Below, one piece after another: positions 15,537 to 23,341 of a stretch of DNA of 38,570 nucleotides (position 1 is the stretch's first letter; each line of letters starts with the position of its first letter). Where the stretch lies: NCBI GenBank assembly GCA_019634415.1, contig JAHQVJ010000106.1:1-38570 (forward strand), written 5' to 3'. The position numbers and the translations under genes were made by a program. The notes under the pieces were generated by a model. It saw nothing but the letters and a program-made list of their open reading frames with translations. It was not told the origin of the DNA and ran no database searches. The stretch is from Myxococcales bacterium. Lineage in GTDB: Bacteria > Myxococcota_A > UBA796 > GCA-2862545.

Positions 15537-17588
15537 CTACGAGCCGAACAGCTCCGTCAGCATCCAGGCGCTGAGGTCGTCGATGGTGGGGTAGTCGAAC
15601 AGCACCGTGCCATCGATGGTCAGTCCCACGTCGCGGCCCACCTGCTCCACCATCTCCACCGCCGTGATCGAGTCCAGCCCCAGCTCGCCGAAGGGCTGGT
15701 CCGACTCCACGTCCCCCGGCTCCAGCCCCAGCAGGCCCGCCGCCACGCGCTGGACGTGGCCCACCATCAGCTGCTGGCGCCGTCGACCTGCGGCAGCCTC
15801 CAGGCGGGGGCGAAGGCCAGCCGGTGGGCTGGGATCGGACGCAGTCACGGAGCGCTCCTGCTGGTCGAACCGGTGCAGCGTGGGGATCGTGCCCGCGAGG
15901 AACTGATCCCGCGCCGCCGTGCGCATGAGCTTGCCGGAGCTCGTCTTCGGCAGCGTGCGCGGCGGCATCAGCACCAAGGCGCGTGCCGCCAGACCGTGGT
16001 CCGACAGGGCCTGCTTGATGGCGGCGAACACCGGCTCCGGTGACGTGAGCCGGTCCGGGTAGACCTCGGTGACGAGCACGAGCTGCTCTCCCTGATCCGT
16101 CGGCACACCGAAGGCAGAGGCGCAGTTGGGGCGCAGGGCAGGGTGGGCGGTGCCCACGGTCCACTCGATGTCTTGGGGGTGGTGGTTCTGGCCGCGGATG
16201 ATCACCACGTCCTTGAGGCGCCCCGACAGGTACACCTCGCCGTCGTGCACGAAGGCGAGATCGCCGGTGCGCAGGAAGGGGCCGTCGCCATCGGAGGTGT
16301 GGGCGCGGAAGGTCTGCTCGGTGGCCGCTTCGTTGGCGTAGTAGCCCTGAGCCACCGTGGTGCCCGCCACCCACATCTCGCCCACCCGATCGGGGCCGAG
16401 CTTGTGGCGCGTGGCCGGGTCCACGATCTCCACGCGCGTGTCGAGCACGGTCGTGCCGTTGCTGGCCACCACCCGAGCACCGGCAGTGCCCGGCGGCACC
16501 ACCACCACCTCGTCCCGCTCGTAGGCCAGGGCGTCGATGTCGAGGAAGCGTGCTGGGGCCCGATCGATGGGCTCGGTGACGATCTTCGCGGTGGACTCGC
16601 TCATGCCCATGGCGTGCGTGACCGCAGACGCCGGCAGACCAGCCCGAGCGTAGCGCTCGACGAAGACGGCCTCGGACTCGCGTCGGATGGGCTCGGCGCC
16701 GTTGAGCACCACCTTCACTCCCGACAGATCCATGGCGGCCAGCTCGTCGTCGGCCACCTTGTGGGCGGCCACCTCGAGTCCGAAGTTGGGAGAGGGGGTG
16801 TGGGTGCCCCCGAAGCGACTCATCGCCGCCATCCACCGCGCTGGACGCTGCATGAAGGCGCCCGCCGAGAAGAACACACACCGGAACCCGATGAACAGCG
16901 GCATGAAGCGGCCGTACACCAGCCCGAGGTCGTGGGTGGCGGGCAGCCAGCTCACGATGACGGAGTCGGGGGTGTGGTCGTAGCCCACGTCGAAGTCGGT
17001 GAGCTGGTGGATCAGGTTGCGATGGCTGACCATCACCCCCTTCGGCGACGCAGTGGAGCCCGAGGTGTACTGCAGGTAGGCGAGATCGTCGGGGCCCAGT
17101 GGGGGCTCCGTGGCGGTGGGCACCGCCTCGGGCTCTGCGTCGAGGCACAGCCACCTCACCTGCGCCAGCTCGCCCTGGAAGTGCGGCTGCACGGCGGAGG
17201 CGATGTCGGAGGTGGTGCAGGCGGCCGCGATGGTCGCGTTGGCCGAGACGTTGAGCAGTCGCGGGAGCGTGCGCTCGAGCCTGCGCGGATCGGGGGCATG
17301 CACGGGCACCGCCAGCGCACCGATGCGCATGCAGCCGAACAGCGCGGCCAGGTACTCGAGCCCCTCGTGGAACATCACGAGCACCCGGTCGCCGCGGGTC
17401 ACGCCCTGTTGCTGCAGCCAGCCTGCCACCCGGCCCGAGCGGCGGTACAGCGCGCCGTAGGTCCAGTCCACGCCGTTGCCCTCGCCGCCCTCGAGGAAGG
17501 TGAAGCCCACACGGTCGGGTTGTTGCTCCGCCCTCCAGCGCAGGACCTCCGTGAGGGTGCCGACGTCGGGAGCGAAGGGATGGGTCAC
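15537..17588 (-). CDS. Fatty-acyl-AMP ligase (FAAL) fused to acyl carrier protein
   Basis: This 683-residue protein has two parts. Residues 1-580 form an adenylating enzyme with the AMP-binding motif YLQYTSGSTASPKGVMVSHR. FAAL-like segments follow: SWLPATHDLGLVYGRFMPLF, THTPSPNFGLEVAAHKV and GQNHHPQDIEWTVG. Residues ~595-683 form a carrier domain with the phosphopantetheine site LGLDSITAVEM (Ser640). Such enzymes activate a fatty acid as acyl-adenylate and load it on the carrier, normally to start polyketide, lipopeptide or lipid synthesis. No PKS, NRPS or thioesterase is nearby. The GTG start at 17588 has AGGTGA upstream and lies only 10 bases after the double DUF1111 stop, so the two are co-expressed. 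What accepts the acyl group is unknown. Confidence 0.92.
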   Translation of the reverse strand: MTHPFAPDVGTLTEVLRWRAEQQPDRVGFTFLEGGEGNGVDWTYGALYRRSGRVAGWLQQQGVTRGDRVLVMFHEGLEYLAALFGCMRIGALAVPVHAPDPRRLERTLPRLLNVSANATIAAACTTSDIASAVQPHFQGELAQVRWLCLDAEPEAVPTATEPPLGPDDLAYLQYTSGSTASPKGVMVSHRNLIHQLTDFDVGYDHTPDSVIVSWLPATHDLGLVYGRFMPLFIGFRCVFFSAGAFMQRPARWMAAMSRFGGTHTPSPNFGLEVAAHKVADDELAAMDLSGVKVVLNGAEPIRRESEAVFVERYARAGLPASAVTHAMGMSESTAKIVTEPIDRAPARFLDIDALAYERDEVVVVPPGTAGARVVASNGTTVLDTRVEIVDPATRHKLGPDRVGEMWVAGTTVAQGYYANEAATEQTFRAHTSDGDGPFLRTGDLAFVHDGEVYLSGRLKDVVIIRGQNHHPQDIEWTVGTAHPALRPNCASAFGVPTDQGEQLVLVTEVYPDRLTSPEPVFAAIKQALSDHGLAARALVLMPPRTLPKTSSGKLMRTAARDQFLAGTIPTLHRFDQQERSVTASDPSPPAGLRPRLEAAAGRRRQQLMVGHVQRVAAGLLGLEPGDVESDQPFGELGLDSITAVEMVEQVGRDVGLTIDGTVLFDYPTIDDLSAWMLTELFGS

Positions 17589-17598
17589 CAGGTCACCT

Positions 17599-19929
17599 CT
17601 ACAGCGTGTTCAGGAAGGCCAGCAGCGCGTCCTGCTCCGTGGGCGTGAGCGCACGGTAGGCGCTGCGCGAGGCCTGCGCCTCGCCGTCGTGTAGCTCGAT
17701 CGCCTGCGCGATGGTGTCCGCCTCGCCCGTGTGCGTGTAGGGCGCGGTGTGGGCCAGGCCCCACAGCGGTGCGGTGCGGAACTCGCGCATGGTGGCTTGG
17801 GTATCGGCGATGCCGGGCATGTCCTCGGGCAAGATGTCGTGGAGCAGCAGGTCGGAGTACAGCGGCACGTCGTCCAGCTCCGGCACGTGGCATGCCGCAC
17901 AGCCCACGGTGGCGAACAGCGCCTCTCCCTGCTCGGCCTGGGCCACGTCGTCGGCGGGGGTGCGCGGCGGGCCGGCCAGCGTCTTCAGGTAGAAGGCCAG
18001 GTCGGCCGCCTTGTCGAGCGGGAACTCCGGATCGGGCACGCCGTCGTCGTCTTCGGTCGCCCCGAAGGTGAGGCCGGGCTGCGCCTCCATCGTCAGGCCG
18101 ATCTCCGCGAGCATGGCGTCGCGCACGAACTCGTCCACCGACGGCACCTGGGCCTTCCAGCCGAAGCGCCCCAGGCGATCGCCGCTCACCCGGTTCGGAC
18201 GGCCGCTGATCCCGTCCTTGTCGGCGTCGTCGGGATCGGCGTTGGCCAGGATGGCGCCTTCGTCGATGCGCTCGATGAGACCGAGCCCGAGGGTGTGGGG
18301 CGTCTGGCGGTGTTCGAAGATGTGCACGCCGTCTTGGGGCACGTTGGCGTCCTCGAACAGCGAGGTCTGCTTGTGCAGGATGGTGCCCACATCGGGCGGA
18401 ACGAAGGTGCCGTCGGTGGCGAGCCAGCCGTGGCGCATCACGTTGACGCCAGCGGGGCCGGCGCCGCCCACCACGGGCTCGAAGTGGCACGCGCGGCAGG
18501 AGTCGCCGTTGAAGCGAGGCGCGCCGGCACCGGACTCGAAGCCGTACTCCCGGTCGAACTCGGTACGGCCCGACAGGAACTGGGCGGTCTCGTGGCGGCT
18601 CAGGTTCCGGAACGGCCCGCCCCACTCGCCCACCTCGTCGATGGGGGTGTCGGGAGGGATGAGCCCCACGGAGTACTGGCTGCGCCCGCCGAGGCTCAGC
18701 AGGAACTCCACGACGGCGTCCTGATCGGCCTGCGACAGGGCGAGGTAGGCGTCGCGCGCAGCCTCGGCCTCGCCGCCGTGCCACTCGATCGCCTCCTCCA
18801 CGGTCTCGGCGCGTCCGTCGTGCAGGTAGGGCCCCACGGCGGACAGCCCCCACAGCGGCTGGGTGCGGAACTCCGAGGTGCCCGCGTCCTTCATGACCAG
18901 GCCGTCATCGAGCTCGGGGCCCATGTCGTGGACGAGCAGGTCGGAGTAGACGGGCAGCGCGCCGCGCGGGCCCTGAAGGCGTGGCGTGTGGCAGCTGGCA
19001 CAGCCCACCTCGTCGAAGGCCTGCATGCCAGCGAGACGCTCTTCGTCGAGCGCTTCGGGCTGCGGAGCGGCGAGCAGCATCGAGAAGGTCACCAGATCGA
19101 ACAGATCCTGGCCCGACATCTCGGGATCCGCCACGGGATCGTCGTCGGTGAGGGGGCCGTCCGGTGCTGCGGCCTGCAGGATCGCCTGCAGCGACTCGAG
19201 GCCCGGGATCACGAGGCGGCCCGTCTGAGTGCTGGAGCTGTCCACCGGCAGCTGGGCGCGCTGCTCCTCGGTGAGCGGATCGGTGGTGATGCCCAGGTGG
19301 TTCATGAGGGGACCGCGGATGAAGCCCTCGATGGACACCGTCTGCGACTTGGCCCCGAAGCGGCCCACGAACCCGCGGTCGAAGTTGGCCCGGCCGCTGA
19401 TCCCGTCCTCGTCCTCGTCGTTCTCGTCGACCCGCTTCAGCAGCTCGTCGTTGGTGAGCTCGGCCAGCAGGCCCACGCCGAAGAAGGGGATGGGGTTGCG
19501 CTGGGTGATCACGGTGGTGGACGCGGGCACCTCGGGCCGTGCGTCGTAGTCGGGCCCGTAGTTGTACATCCGGATCACGCCCGAGTCGTTGCCGGCGGAC
19601 TCGGCGAAGAAGAAGGCGCCGTCTTCGGTGCGCCGGCCTCCGATGAAGAAGTTGCGGTACAGCCCTGCGGCGCCACCGAAGGTGGGACGCTCGTGGCAGG
19701 AGCCGCAGAAGGTCACGTTGAAGGCGGGGCCCAGCCCCTCCTCGCGCGTGAAGCGGTGCTCCACGACGGCCTTGCCGCGCTCGAAGGCGGCCAGCTGCTC
19801 CTCGCTGGCGCTGGGCAAGGGCTCGCCCATGGGGGCGAAGATGCCGTCGGCTACGGGGCCATGGGGTTCCCACTTGTCGCCGTTGCAGCCGACAGCGACC
19901 AACGCGAGGATCACGGTGGTGGAACGCAT
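17599..19929 (-). CDS. Tandem (double) DUF1111 di-heme oxidoreductase-like lipoprotein
   Basis: This 776-residue protein is built from two consecutive DUF1111 (di-heme oxidoreductase-like) domains. A lipoprotein-type signal (LVAVGC) is followed by domain 1 at about 40-420 with CGSCH and CASCH. Domain 2, about 425-776, has CRACH and CAACH, giving four c-type heme sites. Each half repeats the same landmarks: DGISGR, a VGRFG/LGRFGWKA segment, VYSDLLVHDM or LYSDLLLHDI, and FRTxPLWGL, then HDG or HTG. Single-domain relatives are usually about 450 residues, like the one at 35377. It should be periplasmic and redox-active; no reaction is established from sequence. AGGAGA precedes the ATG. It sits 9 bases after the propeller lipoprotein and 10 bases before the FAAL-ACP gene. 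Confidence 0.92.
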   Translation of the reverse strand: MRSTTVILALVAVGCNGDKWEPHGPVADGIFAPMGEPLPSASEEQLAAFERGKAVVEHRFTREEGLGPAFNVTFCGSCHERPTFGGAAGLYRNFFIGGRRTEDGAFFFAESAGNDSGVIRMYNYGPDYDARPEVPASTTVITQRNPIPFFGVGLLAELTNDELLKRVDENDEDEDGISGRANFDRGFVGRFGAKSQTVSIEGFIRGPLMNHLGITTDPLTEEQRAQLPVDSSSTQTGRLVIPGLESLQAILQAAAPDGPLTDDDPVADPEMSGQDLFDLVTFSMLLAAPQPEALDEERLAGMQAFDEVGCASCHTPRLQGPRGALPVYSDLLVHDMGPELDDGLVMKDAGTSEFRTQPLWGLSAVGPYLHDGRAETVEEAIEWHGGEAEAARDAYLALSQADQDAVVEFLLSLGGRSQYSVGLIPPDTPIDEVGEWGGPFRNLSRHETAQFLSGRTEFDREYGFESGAGAPRFNGDSCRACHFEPVVGGAGPAGVNVMRHGWLATDGTFVPPDVGTILHKQTSLFEDANVPQDGVHIFEHRQTPHTLGLGLIERIDEGAILANADPDDADKDGISGRPNRVSGDRLGRFGWKAQVPSVDEFVRDAMLAEIGLTMEAQPGLTFGATEDDDGVPDPEFPLDKAADLAFYLKTLAGPPRTPADDVAQAEQGEALFATVGCAACHVPELDDVPLYSDLLLHDILPEDMPGIADTQATMREFRTAPLWGLAHTAPYTHTGEADTIAQAIELHDGEAQASRSAYRALTPTEQDALLAFLNTL

Positions 19930-19938
19930 CAGGGTCTC

Positions 19939-20925
19939 CTAGAGGTCGCTCTCGCGAATCAGGGCGGTTCCGAAGTAGGGCTCTGCGAAGTGTCCGGCGG
20001 CACCGTACAGGGTGCCAGCGCCGTCGTACCAGGTGGCGTGCACATCTGAGGTGGGGTCCACCACGTTCTCGCCGGTGGTGGTTCCCGTGGCCACGTCGTA
20101 GGTGCCCACCCAGCCGTTGGCGCCGCCGATGACGGCCAGGCCGGGCTCGAGCATGGAGACGGCGTTGAGGCCAGGCACGCGGTCGGGGGCGGTGGTGGTC
20201 CAGGAGGTGCCGTCGAAGGTGGAGATGCGGGCCGAGCTCCGACCTCCGGCGATCACGATGTCGGTGGCCGAGGTGCCCCACAGCGACACGAAGTCCTGGT
20301 TGCCCTCCGCACCCGAGGGCATCTGGCGCCAAGTGTCTGTGTCGTACTCGATGACGAGCCCGCGCTGCCCCACGGCGAACACGCGCCCGTCGATCCCCCA
20401 GATCTTGAACAGGGACTGGGCTGCTCGGTCGTTCTCCTCGGCGTCGAGGGCGTGCGGGGTGAAGACCCTGCCGTCCCAGTGCAGGATGACGGGGTCGTTC
20501 TCCGCCGGGAGGCCGCCGACGATCCACAGGTCGTCGGGCGAGGTGCCCCAGACTCCCCACAGTGGCTCGGTGGTACCTGGGTCGAGCTGCTCCCAGCTGC
20601 CTGCGGAGCCCCGGAGCCCCGCGCCTCCCTCGCCCACGATCCAGACGTCGTCGGGTCCGAAGGCGTGGACCCAGACGAGCAGATCGGTGGCCGGAGCGGA
20701 GGTGTCGAGGGTCCAGTCGCTGCCGTCGTAGTGCCAGATGCTGCCCGTGGTGGCGTCTCCGCCGACCATGTAGACGTCGTCGGGCCCGTTGCCGCTGACC
20801 CCCGACAGTGCGGTGGCGCCGCCTGCGTCGAAGGCTTCGGACCAGCGCTGCGGCGTCGTCGTGGTTCCGTCTGTGGTGTCGCCGTTGCAGCCGACGAGTG
20901 CGAGGACGATGAGGCAGAGTCGCAT
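19939..20925 (-). CDS. Beta-propeller-like lipoprotein
   Basis: This 328-residue lipoprotein has signal MRLCLIVLALVGC. Repeated blades are built on the pattern LxGVxGxxPDDVxxVG, for example GVSGNGPDDVYMVGG, VHAFGPDDVWIVG, GVWGTSPDDLWIVGG and LWGTSATDIVIAGG, separated by WEQL-like strands. This repeat is frequent in exported myxobacterial proteins and probably folds as a propeller for binding. An in-frame ATG nine codons upstream would put polar residues before the signal, so 20925 is preferred. It is the first gene of the operon leading to the double DUF1111 protein and FAAL-ACP. Its precise role is unknown. Confidence 0.85.
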   Translation of the reverse strand: MRLCLIVLALVGCNGDTTDGTTTTPQRWSEAFDAGGATALSGVSGNGPDDVYMVGGDATTGSIWHYDGSDWTLDTSAPATDLLVWVHAFGPDDVWIVGEGGAGLRGSAGSWEQLDPGTTEPLWGVWGTSPDDLWIVGGLPAENDPVILHWDGRVFTPHALDAEENDRAAQSLFKIWGIDGRVFAVGQRGLVIEYDTDTWRQMPSGAEGNQDFVSLWGTSATDIVIAGGRSSARISTFDGTSWTTTAPDRVPGLNAVSMLEPGLAVIGGANGWVGTYDVATGTTTGENVVDPTSDVHATWYDGAGTLYGAAGHFAEPYFGTALIRESDL

Positions 20926-21044
20926 CGTGGAGGACCTCGGGGTGGAAGACACCTAGGATACCCACATGGTGCGCTGCCCTGGGTGTGGTCGCCAGGATTT
21001 GTTGCTGCAGCTCGTCGGTCGAGTCGCGAGGAGGGACATCCTAG

Positions 21045-21773
21045 ATGTGGTGGCTGCTGCTGTTCTTGGCGTGTCGACCAGAGGCCGAGCCGGAATGGTT
21101 CGGGGACCCGGGGCCCGTGGCGGACGCCTGCCCCGAGCCGCCGCCGGCCACCACGGGCGCGCCGCTGACGGTGCCCATTCGGGTGGTGCTGGGGGAGGGG
21201 GTCAACCCGGACGAGGCGTCGTGGTACCTGCGCTGGGCGTCCTCGTGGTGGAGGCGGCACGGGGTCACGCTCGTCGCAGCTGGACGATCGGAGAGTACCG
21301 ACGGAGCGCCCATCCTGGCGGGCGGCGAGGCACGGACCCTACGGGACGTGCTGGCGCCGGTGCGTCGGCGGCTGACGGATCGCTCGAGCACCGCACCGGC
21401 GGCGGTGGACGTGGTGTTCCTGCCCGCCCTGGCACACGCCGGCTCTCCGGTGCGACAGTGGTTCGAGCGCCTGGCGGGGCTGACGGTGTCCGACGTGCTG
21501 CTGCAGCGGCTGCGGGACGCCGATCCCCACGCGGAGCTGCTGAAGGCGGCGGTGGTGGAGGGCCCCTACGTTCCCACGGTGTTCCTGGGGCTGGACACCC
21601 TCGACGCACTGCCCAACGAGCGCAGCCGCTTCGTGCTTCCTCACGAGCTGGGTCATGCGCTGGGCTTGGTGCACCACCTCGACGACGGCAACCTGATGGA
21701 GGTGGGATTCCCGAGGTGCGAGCCTCGCTTGCTGCAGGCTCAGCGGGATGCGCTGCGGGTCTCGGTGCCCTGA
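21045..21773 (+). CDS. Metzincin-like zinc metalloprotease lipoprotein
   Basis: This 242-residue lipoprotein has signal MWWLLLFLAC. The zinc-binding motif HELGHALGLVH is at residues 200-210 (H200, E201, H204, H210), the HExxHxxGxxH pattern of metzincins. A downstream LMEVGF is a candidate Met-turn. The catalytic domain is compact; the family subtype (archaemetzincin-, pappalysin- or matrixin-like) is not clear. Cys near the termini may form a disulfide. GAGGAGGGAC lies about 10 bases before the ATG. It is divergent from the propeller-FAAL operon, with 119 bases between them. It likely cleaves peptides in the periplasm or at the surface. Confidence 0.85.
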   Translation: MWWLLLFLACRPEAEPEWFGDPGPVADACPEPPPATTGAPLTVPIRVVLGEGVNPDEASWYLRWASSWWRRHGVTLVAAGRSESTDGAPILAGGEARTLRDVLAPVRRRLTDRSSTAPAAVDVVFLPALAHAGSPVRQWFERLAGLTVSDVLLQRLRDADPHAELLKAAVVEGPYVPTVFLGLDTLDALPNERSRFVLPHELGHALGLVHHLDDGNLMEVGFPRCEPRLLQAQRDALRVSVP

Positions 21774-21777
21774 TCGC

Positions 21778-21800
21778 GACAATCAACCCCGTTGATTGTC
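21778..21800. promoter_or_regulatory. Perfect 10-bp inverted repeat upstream of the arsI-like operon
   Basis: GACAATCAAC, a CCC spacer, then GTTGATTGTC form a perfect inverted repeat, 64 bases before the ATG of the ArsI/CadI-like gene and 4 bases after the protease stop. The core ATCAA-N5-TTGAT resembles sites of ArsR-family repressors (family knowledge; match judged by eye). No T-run follows, which argues against a simple terminator, but a hairpin role cannot be excluded. Confidence 0.55.
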
Positions 21801-21864
21801 TGAGTCCAGCGCGACCTGCGTCGCTATTCGAGGCGTGCGTCTGAGGGGGTACAGGAGAAGTCCG

Positions 21865-22299
21865 ATGACCCAGACCCGCATCCACGTGTCGCTGCGAACC
21901 GCTGATCTCGAGGCGACCACCGCCTTCTACACCAAGCTCTTCGGCGCTGGTCCCGACAAGGTCCGTGATGGCTACGTGCGGTTCGCGCCCGACGACGTGC
22001 CGATCCTGCTGTCGGTGATGCCCGGCGAGCCCGCTGTGGACCACTTCGGCCTGCGGGTGGGGGAGTCGCAGGAGGCGCAGATGGCTTGGCAGCGCATCCA
22101 GGCCGACGGGATCTCGCTGACCCCCAAGGAGGACGTGGTGTGCTGCCACGCCCTCAAGGACGAGGCGTGGCTGTCGGATCCCGACGGCCGCTCCTGGGAG
22201 GTCTACGCGGTGACGGACGAGGCCCCGGAGGGAGCCGTGGACGACCCGGCGTGCTGTCCCGACGCTCAGCCGAGCGCGGGGGGTGGGTGCTGCGGGTGA
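21865..22299 (+). CDS. arsI: ArsI/CadI-family VOC metalloprotein (putative C-As lyase / metal resistance)
   Basis: This 144-residue vicinal-oxygen-chelate protein reads HVSLRTADLEATTAFYTKLFGA at the N terminus, then DHFGLRVGESQEAQ. The signature VVCCHALKDEAWLSDPDGRSWEVY has the vicinal Cys pair and the DPDGxxWEV motif seen in ArsI (Fe(II)-dependent organoarsenical lyase) and CadI. The C-terminal tail adds more cysteines (CCPDAQPS and GGGCCG), as expected for binding a thiophilic metal or metalloid. Substrate, whether trivalent organoarsenicals, cadmium or something else, is not proven. A ribosome site ACAGGAGAAG precedes the ATG. The stop overlaps the proposed sigma-factor start (GTGA), so the two genes are coupled. 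Confidence 0.82.
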   Translation: MTQTRIHVSLRTADLEATTAFYTKLFGAGPDKVRDGYVRFAPDDVPILLSVMPGEPAVDHFGLRVGESQEAQMAWQRIQADGISLTPKEDVVCCHALKDEAWLSDPDGRSWEVYAVTDEAPEGAVDDPACCPDAQPSAGGGCCG

Positions 22300-22847
22300 C
22301 CCTGGCCTGGCACGAGCTCGAGGCCGATCTGCGACGGAGCTTCGCCAAGCCCGGCGTGCCTGCGGACGTGGTGGACGACCTGGTGCAGGAGGCGGCCCTG
22401 AGGCTGATGAAGGGACTGCCCACCCTGCGGGGCCCGGACCGCCTGGGGCCCTACGTGGGCCGGGTGGTGCGCAGCGTGTGGGTGGACCACCTGCGACGGC
22501 GCCGCCCCGTCGAGCCCCTGCCCGCAGACCTGGCAGCCGACGCCCCACCGCTCGAGGACGAGTCGCTGACGCAGGAGGTGGCCTCCTGGCTGCCGCGGTT
22601 CGTGGAGGGACTCGAGGAGCCGTATCGGGAGGCGCTGCGCCTGGTGGAGCTACAGGGGCGCAGCCAGCGGGAGGTGGCGGACGCCCTGGGGCTGTCGGCC
22701 TCGGGGGCGCGCACACGCGTGCAGCGAGGGCGCAAGAAGCTGCGGGAGGCGCTTCAGCGATGCTGTCGCATCGTGCGCGAGGGTGCACGGGTGACGGCGG
22801 TCCATGGCCGGGACGGGTGCTGCGACGAACCCTCCGACGTCGGTTAG
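22296..22847 (+). CDS. ECF-type RNA polymerase sigma factor with Cys-rich tail (SigZ/CorE-like)
   Basis: This 183-residue ECF sigma factor has region 2 VDDLVQEAALRLMKGL and a following YVGRVVRSVWVDHLRRRR. Region 4 reads PYREALRLVELQGRSQREVA and ALGLSASGARTRVQRGRKKL. The C-terminal extension carries two vicinal Cys pairs (LQRCCRIV and DGCCDEP). Metal-sensing ECF factors such as CorE of Myxococcus use a Cys-rich C-terminal extension to bind metal, and SigZ-type factors have a similar CC segment, so direct metal sensing without an anti-sigma factor is plausible (inference). The GTG start at 22296 overlaps the arsI stop; a GTG at 22287 is the alternative. No anti-sigma gene is adjacent. Confidence 0.87.
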   Translation: MTLAWHELEADLRRSFAKPGVPADVVDDLVQEAALRLMKGLPTLRGPDRLGPYVGRVVRSVWVDHLRRRRPVEPLPADLAADAPPLEDESLTQEVASWLPRFVEGLEEPYREALRLVELQGRSQREVADALGLSASGARTRVQRGRKKLREALQRCCRIVREGARVTAVHGRDGCCDEPSDVG

Positions 22848-22855
22848 CTGATTCG

Positions 22856-23341
22856 ATGCGAGCGTTCCTCTCTTCCTTCGTGATGATCGGTCTGGCTGCT
22901 TGTGGGGGGCAGGTGGACCACCCCGCCTGCCGAGGCAGCTCGGGCGTGCCCACGCTGCAGATCGGTCATGGGCTCGGTCAGTTCGCGCACATCCCCAACC
23001 GAGGCGACATGACGTTGGTGCACGGTCCGCAGGGCGGGCGTCACCTGGAGTTGGGCCTCCTGGCGACCTTCCTGTCCGCGGACGAGCTGGTCTCGGGCAC
23101 CATCTCGGCCAGCCTCACGGGCACCGTCAAGCAGACCGAGCGGGTCGAGCGGTGGATGGACTTCCGCTGCGATCCGGTGGCCGAGGGCTTGGTGTCGGTG
23201 GGCAACCGACTGATCCTCGACGACGACACCAAGGGGGTGTTCGACGGAACGGTGGCCGACATCACCGTGACGGTCCGGGATCTGGACGGTGTGCTGGTGT
23301 CGGCCTCGAAGCTGGTGGACGTGCGGGACGTCGTCCCGTGA
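22856..23341 (+). CDS. Small lipoprotein of unknown function
   Basis: This 161-residue exported protein has signal MRAFLSSFVMIGLAAC and a clean LAAC lipobox. The mature part is predicted mostly beta-stranded, with two cysteines (PACRG and DFRCD) and segments such as GTISASLTGTVKQTERVERW and DITVTVRDLDGVLVSASKL. I recognise no domain. It starts 8 bases after the sigma-factor stop, and its stop overlaps the next start (GTGA). It therefore sits inside the ArsI-sigma-MopE operon and probably acts in the periplasm with the MopE-motif protein. Confidence 0.78.
   Translation: MRAFLSSFVMIGLAACGGQVDHPACRGSSGVPTLQIGHGLGQFAHIPNRGDMTLVHGPQGGRHLELGLLATFLSADELVSGTISASLTGTVKQTERVERWMDFRCDPVAEGLVSVGNRLILDDDTKGVFDGTVADITVTVRDLDGVLVSASKLVDVRDVVP

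Noticed and set aside
15415..17154. N-terminal extension of the FG-GAP lipoprotein frame
   Set aside because: It is out of frame with the FAAL-ACP gene it overlaps and lacks domains; the signal peptide and ribosome site place the start at 15414.
17731..20049. Long plus-strand frame antisense to the double DUF1111 gene
   Set aside because: No domain, no ribosome site, Val/Gly/His-rich; mirrors codon bias of the real gene on the other strand.
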